A stretch of DNA of 64,000 nucleotides, taken from contig CM055092.1 of the NCBI GenBank assembly GCA_029204225.1, positions 23,875,005-23,939,004 of the forward strand, given 5' to 3'. Shown in pieces: positions 55,869 to 64,000 of the stretch. The DNA is from Diphasiastrum complanatum (lineage: Eukaryota; Streptophyta; Lycopodiopsida; Lycopodiales; Lycopodiaceae). Numbering within the stretch: position 1 is the stretch's first letter; the number at the start of each line of letters is the position of its first letter. The notes beneath the pieces were generated by a model that made no database searches, was not told where the DNA came from, and saw nothing but the letters and a program-made list of their open reading frames with translations. The position numbers and the translations under genes are program-made.

Positions 55869-56942
55869 ATTCCAAGTTGGAAAGATTTATTCTTGCTTAG
55901 CCAATCGGCTTTGCTAACTTTCAACATGCTTAATTTCATCCTCACTTACTGAAGAAGTGATAGTTGTGTTAGAATAAGTAAGCTCAAGTTTCTCTTACAG
56001 TTTTATGACTTTATGCTTTTAGCAGTATTTTCGAGTTTTTTACTGCTTATATAATAGTGTGCATGAGTGTCAGCTTAACGACACACATAGTGTAAAGTTG
56101 GGACACATGTCCCGTAACGGGGACCGAACTGCCATGCAGCAGTACCCCACAAAAAATAGACTATGTATATGTACTCTTAAGTCTCTTTTGTTAATATAGT
56201 TCAAAAGTGTTCTCTTGGGTTGCTGTCTGATCTCTCTTTCCTGCTTATCTGATTGATGAACATGAAATTAGTTAAATAAATATATTTCTAAAGTGAATTA
56301 TTTTATGATTAGGCTATATATATTTTTTTCTAAAGTGAATTATATTATGATGAGGTTTTTATTTTTTTTTTGCATGTTCATAATGAAATAGAATTAGTTA
56401 AATAAATAATTTTCTAAAGCGAATTATATCATGGTGTTCCTAGATGATTGGGATTTTTGATGAGGGCGGCCACTTACTTTTATAAGATAGTTGACTCGAG
56501 CTACCAAGAGGGTAATTATGCATGATCTAAGGCTTTGATAGCCAGGGGTTTAGGGTCTATCCTAATGGAACTCTACCTAATCTCATATCTGAGATCATTT
56601 GATATGGATTGAGAGCTCATTTTGTACATACTTCGAGAGATTGTCAAGAGATGGTGATTTTGGCAAGTTTGCTTTTTAATGAGGAATTGATGAATGATGA
56701 ATGTGATATTTTTTTGTGTCTAATGAGTAGATCTGAATTTGAACAAAGAATTATACTTTCCACGTGTGTGACAGGATGTGAAGATCAATTATTTCTAGTT
56801 TTATTGTGGGGTTCAAAAGCTCTTGCCAATTAGATGCAAAATAGGTTGAATTGTGTGCTAGTTTTCTACCACCATACCTTGTTTAGTCGATTTGGTTGAA
56901 AAAACACTTGCAAAAATCACTATTTTAAAACATATCAAAAAC
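55869..56942. other. No gene; AT-rich with short repeats, possible solo LTR
   Basis: TTTCTAAAG(T/C)GAATTAT(T/A)T occurs at about 56285, 56328 and 56411, and GTTAAATAAAT twice. A segment 55977-56262 with TGTTAGAAT...GATGAACA ends could be a small solo LTR but has no matching target duplication. Confidence 0.3.
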
Positions 56943-59140
56943 TCAAATACTGAAGTTACTTGCAATAAAATGAAAAACATTATAGCATAGCATGTGCACC
57001 TGCTCACAGTGACGAGACAACACCAATGCATCAAAGGACTCCATGCTCAATGTTTTTGATGAGTCAATTGCAAAAAATCCACTTAGATTTGATTTTACGG
57101 TTGCATTTGGCCCACTACAAACTACCTTAAACCATTTCACATCAAATAAAAAATACTGTCCACTTTCACCAAATGACACATCATAATTGCTTGGGCAATG
57201 GCTCAAGATCATGTGAACTTGAGGCATGTGTCTACCTCTATTCTGTCCTTGGCACTTTTTAGACAAGACCCTCTCTTTGTTTTCTTCTTCATATAGGTCT
57301 AACCATTTATCCATAACTCCACAATTATAAAGCATGAATGTAGAAATTTTTTCTCGTTGGAAGGGTGCCAACCTATGGACCTTTCCCATCCCTTGAGGTT
57401 TTTCTGTAAATACCTGACAATGGTTGATAGTTTGTATATGGTCTCACAAACATCTTTTCACAAACACCCACGAATTGACAATGGATAGATGAATTGAATC
57501 ATCTTTATCCAATCATGAGATTTGAGACCTTGCAACTTTTCATCCACTGTGAATGATGACCGTAGAGAATGGGCAAAACCAGTTGGTGTTCTAATGTCAT
57601 GAATAATGGAGCGCACATGGTTAAGCTCCTCCTTAGTGAATGTCCAAGGTACTTTTGAAGCATGATCTTCACCATCCTTTATCCAATATTCTTTTCTGGT
57701 GTTTGATTCTTTTAGATCGTGCCTTGCAGCAATGGTATCTTTTTCAACAATCAAGTGTTTCCAAATAGATTCATCCACATTTTTAAATATGTGCATGGGA
57801 TCAAGTAGGTGATTAATCAAAAGGTTATTCCCATATTCCAAACGATGAAATATAGATAATCTTTTCATACCATCAATTGGCTTTGCTTGAGATTCCTCCC
57901 ATAGTATTCGCCAATCTTTCACGGACATCCTCTTTGGAGGCATCTCTCTCTCAACGCTTCCTCCAAAACCTCTTATATGAGTGTCTCTGAATGGATGGCC
58001 TTCATGCAAGTATTTACGTTGATTTTCATAAACCACTTTTTTGAGACTAAAAGAGTATCTTCCCACAAGATTTGGCCCACACAAAAAACAAGCATTTTTT
58101 CCAGTCGTTTGAAAGTCTGCCCAACAAATGGATACTATCAATCACTATTAAAAAAAGTATATGTCAAAGAATAATTATAGCCATTGTAGTATATCATGTG
58201 AATGTCAAGTATTACTAGTTGTATGTAACTGTAAACAAACTCCTATGTACACAAGATAGACATTGTTTGAATGATTATCTGAGCATTCACCTAATCTTGG
58301 ATAGTCATGCATTGTCCACATTACAATGGCATGTAGGGTAAACTCCCTCTTATGTAAGGGGTGCAAAATGTCATATGCTTTTATCCCCTTCCACAAATCT
58401 TCCAACTCGTCAATAAGCGGCTCAAGATACACATCCATGTTCTTAACTTTGCGTTGGCCAGGAATTAAAAGTGCCAACATAATGTGTCCCTTTTTTGTAC
58501 TCAACCAAGGAGGAATATTATAATTTACCAAGCAAATAGGCCAAATGGACTACGTAGTGACACCAAAGGGGTTCACACCATCTATTGCAAGACCAAATCT
58601 CACATTTCTTGACTCATTGGCAAAGCTTGGATACTCTTTGTTGATGTGTTTCCATGCAGGTGAATCTGAAGGTACCCTCATCATCCCATCCGTAGAGGTA
58701 TGGTGTGCATGCCAGTCCATAAGTTGTGCAAGAGATTTACAATGAAATAAACGTTGCAATCGTGGAATTACTGGAGAATGTTGTAAAACTTTGCACGGAA
58801 TGGTTGCCCCTTGCAAATCATCTCTATATCGAGGAGTATCACAAATGGGACATTTCTTGAGTGATTCGTACCTTCCTCGATATAAAATACAATCTTTTGG
58901 ACATGCATGATATTGCTTGTAGTCCATCCCGATGTTAGAAAACATCTTTCGTGCCTCATTTCTTGTCTCAGGCATGACATTCCCTTCTGGGAGAATTTTG
59001 TTTTTCAATAGTCTGTACATGACAAAAGAAGTCATTGTAAAAAAAATATCACTCGATGTCCAAATTGTAAATTTTGTTTCAAAGCAAAAATGACAAGTAG
59101 ATGAAAAAAATTTACCTCTGAGTTTAAAAGGTATGAACAT
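56943..59140 (-). pseudogene. CACTA (En/Spm) TNP2-type transposase, copy 2
   Basis: Better preserved than copy 1. Right to left: LPEGNVMPETRNEA, HACPKDCILYRGRYESLKKC (58550-59140). One in-frame stop at 58550. NIPPWLSTKKGHIMLALLIP, DVYLEPLIDELEDLWKG, MWTMHDYPRLGEC (58205-58531). Exon KNACFLCGPNLVGRY and LLINHLLDPMHIFKNVDES (57458-58141). Then a DUF4216-like end with LFDVKWFKVVCSGPNATVK and SRHCEQ (56943-57389), after which a GT begins an intron. The DUF4218-like part present in copy 1 is missing. The intron donor after WTMHDYPRLGECS is altered (GAT instead of GGT). Confidence 0.88.
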
Positions 59141-59333
59141 ACCAATGTATCTATTAGACAGATTTGTCTTTTCATCTTGTTAACATTTAATGAACTCAAA
59201 GACGCATAATGCTCCTAACATTTAATCTAGACAAATGACGAACAATGCTCGTAACATTTGACATATTTAATGACACAAACCCAATACAATTGCATGGAGT
59301 ATACATCTCTACATATCAACAAAATTTAAATCT

Positions 59334-60286
59334 TCACATTTGACTTATTGTCTTTTGCAAACATTTGGGTAGTAGACAGTTGAAACTATACTTGATGAAC
59401 AATTCCTCCCCAAACCTGATAGATCTAGTGGCACAAACCATTACATAAGTGCCCTTTACATTCCTAGTAAAATATTCTTCTTTTCCATTGGTGCGGTTTT
59501 CAAAATCACAATTCATCAATAGAGGGTGGCCAATGAAACTATTTATATATGCAGCAATGTTTCCATGCACATCTGGACGTCCATCAATGTATGTAAGATT
59601 TGCCCTTGAGATGTTTTGCTTCTTTGCATGCGTTGCTCCTCTAAAGAACAAGCATTTGAACTCAAGCCATATACTTGCATCCTCCATTGGTGACGACACA
59701 AAGCATGCCAATCACCCCAATTGTATTGAGGTCCTGCATATGGCATCAATGTCACAACACTATTTAAAGGGACATCACCACTACTTAATGCAAAAAGGCC
59801 CAAACCAGCCTCAGAAAAGTGTTCACTAGGCATGATTATGTACATTTGACCCCAATACGTAAATGGTGTTCCATTTAATGGTAATGGTGATTGGAGTGGC
59901 CAACACGAATATCTACTTCTAATAAAAGTTTTTACTAATGGTTGCAAGCCAGGTGGAAGAGGAAGGTCAGACAAAGAACCTAGAATGTCTTTTGACATAT
60001 CAACAATGCGTAGTAATTTGCAATTATCTTTCAAACTAGTCATAATACGTCCAAGATGTGTTCTCTTTTTTAAAGGGGTCGTCATGTTTGTGGACTCCAC
60101 GTGGAGTATCGTGGAGGACTCATGTGCAACATCTAGGATAGGTGTGGTTGGGTGGTAAAAACATTCTAGAGATTTGGAGACATGGATTGAATCACAAGGC
60201 ATTGATGAACTAATCATATCATGCAAGGGGTCATCATCAACAAGAGCATCATCTAGGGCCAATGATGATCCAAAATCAATATTCAT
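59334..60286 (-). pseudogene. SET-domain protein ORF beside CACTA copy 2
   Basis: Two minus frames (60286-59543 and 59711-59334) joined by a one-base frameshift near 59705 give about 315 residues. The second half is a SET domain: EAGLGLFALSSGDVPLNSVV (start, residue ~161), YAGPQYNWGDW, GNIAAYINSFIG followed by NCDFENR (the position of the usual NHSC...N motif), VCATRSIRFGEELFIKYSF (GEELxxxY end). SET domains methylate lysines, mostly on histones. The His of NH is Ser here, so activity is uncertain. The N-terminal 150 residues are unrecognised. It is same-strand with and about 200 bp upstream of the transposase first exon. Confidence 0.75.
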
Positions 60287-60372
60287 GTGATTTATTCTAT
60301 CAATAATATTCTCGATCTCTCTTGCAACTCTTTTTGTCCTTCTTCTGCAAAAGTTGAAAATGTTAGATGTAT

Positions 60373-60374
<2 letters not shown>

Positions 60375-60414
<40 letters not shown>
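60375..60414 (+). repeat. (CT)n microsatellite
   Basis: About 20 CT units just upstream of the SET ORF. Confidence 0.95.
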
Positions 60415-60415
<1 letters not shown>

Positions 60416-60529
60416 AGGTAGTGTATTTCTACCCAAAAAAGGTAGTGTCATTGACAGTCCATGTTGTACCACCAAACCATGCTTTTAGCCAAAAACCTCA
60501 TCAACAATATGACTAGATTCCATGCATCT

Positions 60530-60724
60530 AACATTCAAATTTAAATGTGTCCAAACTTGACCTCCTAGCTTTCTCACACTTTCCAAAAGTGGTAATTCAA
60601 TTGAACTTTGAATAAAATAACTTTCAAAATGTTTATCTCTAAGTCTAAAGTGCATTTGGGCCTAATATTGGCAATTAACCAAAATATGACTAAACCAGTT
60701 GAGATTTCTTACTCCCTCTTCAAC
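60530..60724 (-). repeat. Degraded LTR start of the G/H family
   Basis: Contains a GTTGAAGAGGGAG polypurine tract (minus strand, 60711-60723) followed by a degraded LTR. Phrases such as TTCCAAAAGTG and TCTAAGTCTA match the 54.4-55.2 kb LTR in order. Confidence 0.5.
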
Positions 60725-61094
60725 TAGTTTTGGCATAGTTTTAACCATAGAACTTTGATCCAACTTTAGTGCAAACCAATGTTGCTTGTTTTACCATATG
60801 TTGACAATTTGCACACATCCATATGAAATTGCTCAAACTTGAGATAGAAGAAGTAAAGTAAACTTGAACAACACTTCCTTGCTATTATTTTGACCTTACT
60901 TGATTCTTTAAATACTTGCAAAATAGACCCAAAACATCTTTGCCTAATGACCCTCCTTTCATGCTCTTGACTAGCTTCAAATTGCCACTTTTCCTTTTGT
61001 GTTGTTGAAGCCCTTTGAGATCAACATCTTGATCTTCCACTTGACCATCAAAGACTTCTCTCACCCCTTCTCTTGTGTGATTGCTTATGTGCAT
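60725..61094 (-). pseudogene. Element I: ORF2 family fragment
   Basis: Minus frame 60885-61094 matches the middle of ORF2: VEDQDVDLKGLQQHKRKSGN followed by LKLVKSMK (ORF2: LEDQEVDLGLLHQHQETSGN). Nearer the PPT the strand reads LDQSSMVKTMPKLVEEGV, the same truncated RNase H junction as the 5.5-kb element. Confirms a third family copy. Confidence 0.75.
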
Positions 61095-61110
61095 GCTCTA
61101 ATTTGAAACA

Positions 61111-61122
61111 TGGTATCAGAGC
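61111..61122 (+). other. Primer-binding site, plus strand
   Basis: TGGTATCAGAGC preceded by AATTTGAAACA, a plausible LTR end. The upstream sequence is a minus-strand ORF2 fragment, so the LTR is not confirmed. Confidence 0.5.
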
Positions 61123-61335
61123 AGGGAATGGCCAACCCCTGAAGATCCGGGCATGCAATTGATTCATAGGAAGGTTTTGATAGTATGTTGTTTGCTGGAA
61201 ATTTTTAGAATGTAGGAGTTTTATGTTATTTTAATAAAAGTAAGGTATGCTAGATCTAATCATATTGATTTACTGTAGTTTGATGCATTTACATGATTGT
61301 AGCTCAAAAATAGAAACACGTACGATTGTGGAGTC

Positions 61336-62204
61336 ATGGCAAATTTTACCCAAGAGAGTCGAGCAAGCACGATGGACACCAATTTACTCTCTTCTCAGCT
61401 TGATTATTGTGGGACAATCAATGACATCCTTGAAGTTGGATTTAGACAATTCAACTTTTTCATATTTGATGTCAAATGGTTCAAAGTTATTTGCAATGGT
61501 CCCAATGCAACTGTCAAGAAAGATGAGATTGATTATTTTGTCATTGACTCCACCAAGCTTTGGACAGATCAAAGCGATACATTTGTTTTTTCTCAACAAT
61601 GTGAGCAGGTACATTTCTTCTATGTCTTCAAGATGTCTATGTTCTTTTGTTGTCAATCAATCGATTGTTAGTGTACTACAAAAAATGTATATTGTGTATA
61701 GTAATACGCAAACAACTGTAAAATAGCTATGGATACTAACTATGAGTCAACGTTTATGGTAACATCGATCAATTACAGGTGGTCTTTCACCCCAATCGTT
61801 CAGATCCCAGATAGTGGTACGTGATTCAAGTCGCTCCTCGATGTAAAAAAAATTTTGAAGATAGAGATGTCATGGAGGACATGGCACTGCCAATTGATGC
61901 ACCTCATGAACAAGATCGTGATGACTTCAATGACACAATTTCGGAGGATGATGTTGTGCAAGCTTCACAAGCTAATGATGACATTGAGCGTGATGCATCA
62001 TCATCAGATGGTTCGACGACACATGAAACACCTTCTCAATCTCACTCGTCATCACCATTGCCATTAGCTTTTGAAGATCAGCTTATTAATGATGAGGCTA
62101 TAAGAGATTTTTGGGTAGAATCAGAGATAGACTTATTTGGTTTGGTGGATTTGTCGCACGATAATGTGGCAAATAAAATGATGAACCTGTTAGCAACAAA
62201 GTAA
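61336..62204 (+). pseudogene. CACTA transposase 3' end (DUF4216-like), copy 3
   Basis: Exon 1 (61336-61608) reads FDVKWFKVICNGPNATVKKD and SQQCEQ, the same domain as copy 2. A GT-AG intron spans 61609-61778. Exon 2 continues in frame as VVFHPNRSDPR, one stop (TAG 61812-61814), WYVIQVAPRCKKNFEDRD and an acidic, Ser/Asp-rich tail to 62204. It is on the opposite strand to copies 1 and 2. The transposase core is absent. Confidence 0.78.
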
Positions 62205-63078
62205 AATAAAACATCGTGGCATGTGTATTGTAAGTCCACTATGAGTACTTGTTAATAAACTCGTACCATGGCATGTGTGTTATAAGTCCATGGGTAGAAA
62301 CTTAATTAAATTCTAAACTTCTAAAATAGAAAACTTAACTTAGAGAACTTAAACTTAGAAACTTAAGTTTAAAAATTAAAAAATTCTAAGTTATCTTGAG
62401 TTCTAAGTTTAGAGTCTTAGGCTTTGTAAGTTAGAAGTGGAGAAGTTTAGAAGTCTTAGAATTGCAAGTTTTAGAAATTCATCCCATAAGTTAGTAGAAG
62501 CTTATGGAAAACTCTTCTTGCTATAAGAAGAGAGGCATTTCCCTTGTAAAGTAACACTCTGAGATTATGCTAAATTGCTCTCTCTTTGAGATTATCATTC
62601 TATTTCTTTGTGTTCCCATTGGAAGGTGCATAGCTTGAGGGAAGGTGCTTGGGCCTCCTCTTGTCTCCTTTCATTGGTTTTACTTGTGGCATGCTTTTAT
62701 TTGCTTATTGCTTAGTACTAGCCACAAGTCACATTTTCTAATCCCTTTTGGGTGTTAAGTAGGATTTAGTCCTCTTGTTAGTTGGGAAGCCTTAGCAAGA
62801 TTTTATTCGTTGATCCTTGCTAGTTGGGTAAGCCTTAGCAAGTTAATTTTGTTTATTGGACATTGGCTAGTTGGGTACCGCCTTAGCCACACCTTAGTTA
62901 GTTTTATTTCCGTTCCGAGCACCAGTTGGGAAAGCCTTGGTGCTCCCTCCTTGTTTATGTTTTATTCACAGTTGAAAGCTTGTAGAACTTAGAAGGTGGA
63001 CAACCGGTCTACCACTATACTATGCATGAACCCCTCATTAGACCTAGCCACCGTAGAAAGTAAAAATACTTCCAACAT
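62205..63078 (+). repeat. Probable LTR of a gypsy element (left edge unknown)
   Basis: Ends TACTTCCAACA directly before a tRNA-Asp-type PBS. Contains a promoter-like CTATAAGAAGAG near 62520 and many TTAGAA(A/G)TTTAGA-type short repeats at 62300-62470. No coding. The right edge is set by the PBS; the left edge is a guess. Confidence 0.4.
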
Positions 63079-63095
63079 TGGCATCGTTGCCGCTT
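63079..63095 (+). other. Degenerate gypsy primer-binding site
   Basis: TTGGCATCGTTGCCGCT resembles TGGCGCCGTTGCCGGGGA, the tRNA-Asp-type PBS of plant Athila/Tat gypsy elements, with a few mismatches. Confidence 0.5.
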
Positions 63096-63599
63096 TCTAA
63101 GTTTTTTTCTACATAGCTTACTTGTTTTCTTTTTAACTAACATGCTTGTGTGTATGCTTACTTGCTATTTTCTTTCACACTACAACACAAGACTTCTCTC
63201 CAAGTCCTACAAGAGTTGTTGAGCAACCTATCAAGTTGGGGGGAAGCAACAAAAGTGTCAACTTGGGCATTTACTTTGAAAGAAGTGACCCAAGTGAAAA
63301 AAAAAATTCAACCAAACGGGTATATTAGAATTTGTCGGTCTGTCTGCAGCCATAATAGACACTGATCTTCCATTCTATCACCTCCACAAATTCTGACCCT
63401 GCTCACATTTTTCGAAAACTCACTATTTTACTGTCAAAATTCTTTGTTTTTCACTCAAATCTTTGTGTCGAAATTCGCCGGCTTCAACGAGGCTAGATCT
63501 ATGTAAGATCAATCCTCCAGCAACTCCACAAATTTTATCTCAGAGATTTAGCTTGTTTTCTGCCAGAAAATCATTTTTTCCACTATTATCCTTATCTGT
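63096..63599 (+). other. Leader of gypsy-like element, no clear gene
   Basis: Short frames such as SPTRVVEQPIKLGGSN near 63200-63250 might start a gag but break at once. Confidence 0.3.
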
Positions 63600-64000
63600 C
63601 AACAAAACTTTCACATTAGAATTCGAAGATCATACCACGAAATCGCCCATAGTTTGCACGAATTCTATACATCCTCTTTGAATTCTATTCTTTACAAAAA
63701 AGTCAAAAAAAATCTAAAAAAATCAATATTTTGTCTGTGAAAACTCCTTATCAGAATTCGCCGACCATTCCATGAAATGGTTTCAATGTGCACGATTTCT
63801 GACGAATTCTAAAACAAAAATTAAATTTTAAAAAAAAAAATCTCAGTATCAAAATTCGTCGACCATACCACGAAATCGCCCATAGTCTGAACAATTTCTA
63901 TACATCCTCTGCAAATTCTGTCCTTTACAAAAAGCCAAAAAAAATAAAAAATTCATATTTTGTCTGTGAAAACTCCTTATCAGAATTTGTCGACCATACC
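63600..64000 (+). repeat. Tandem repeat array running off the window
   Basis: CCGACCATxCCAxGAAAT-type units recur with starts near 63631, 63766, 63864 and 63995 (spacings 135, 98 and 131). The larger unit of about 233 bp repeats CATACCACGAAATCGCCCAT and TTTGTCTGTGAAAACTCCTT. The last copy is cut by the window end. Confidence 0.8.

Noticed and set aside
55977-56262. Candidate 286-bp solo LTR (TGTT...AACA)
   Set aside because: Flanking 5-mers AGTTG and TGAAA do not match, so no target duplication supports it.

Overview
This is a transposon-dense, AT-rich stretch of a nuclear genome from a land plant. The evidence is Ty1/copia and Ty3/gypsy polyproteins, primer-binding sites of the TGGTATCAGAGC type (complementary to plant initiator Met-tRNA), En/Spm-type (CACTA) transposases with plant DUF4216/DUF4218-like regions and GT-AG introns, and long (GA/CT)n microsatellites. 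I cannot name the species. I see no single-copy host gene, rRNA, tRNA or CRISPR array that I would defend; nearly everything recognisable is a mobile element, mostly decayed and often nested.

Layout. 0-5.6 kb: a minus-strand copia gag-protease with leader and PBS, a second minus-strand PBS, and a gypsy reverse transcriptase with many stops. 5.8-9.5 kb: a GC-rich gypsy LTR-like block, a plus-strand gypsy integrase relic, and an unrecognised plus-strand ORF. 9.9-12.5 kb: a CACTA-like terminus, a copia RT/RNase H relic and microsatellite-rich DNA. 12.5-15.1 kb: no recognisable gene. 15.5-18.7 kb: a decayed CACTA transposase (copy 1) interrupted by a large foldback. 18.8-19.5 kb: a gypsy 3' end. 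22.5-26 kb: a GC-rich gypsy-type block with an unrecognised broken ORF, a 943-bp LTR, a PBS and short degenerate repeats. 26.2-34.4 kb: an old minus-strand copia split by a young, structurally complete LTR element (27,973-33,528). 35-39.4 kb: gene-poor DNA with diverged duplications and a CACTA-like end. 39.9-43 kb: a plus-strand copia with an internal deletion. 44.8-52.3 kb: minus-strand copia E with both LTRs, adjoined by truncated relative F. 52.3-55.9 kb: gag-protease and 3' relics of the same family as the young element. 56.9-60.3 kb: CACTA copy 2 with a SET-domain ORF beside it. 60.5-64 kb: another relic of the young family, a plus-strand CACTA 3' exon pair, a gypsy-like LTR/PBS and a tandem repeat running off the end.

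Two items stand out. (1) The 5,556-bp element has two 647-bp LTRs that look identical by eye, a 5-bp target duplication, PBS and PPT. It encodes an open gag and a 553-codon second ORF of unknown function in place of integrase, reverse transcriptase and RNase H. Relatives of the second ORF lie at 55.5-55.9 kb and 60.7-61.1 kb. It looks like a recently mobile non-autonomous family carrying its own novel gene. (2) A SET-domain (histone-methyltransferase-like) reading frame lies directly upstream of, and on the same strand as, a CACTA transposase. This suggests capture of a chromatin gene by a transposon, or a chance neighbour.

How the parts would work together: gag packages RNA primed by tRNA-Met. 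The young element has no enzymes, so it would need protease, RT/RNase H and integrase from an autonomous copia relative. The intact-looking gag and ORF2 suggest its own proteins are still under use or were until very recently.
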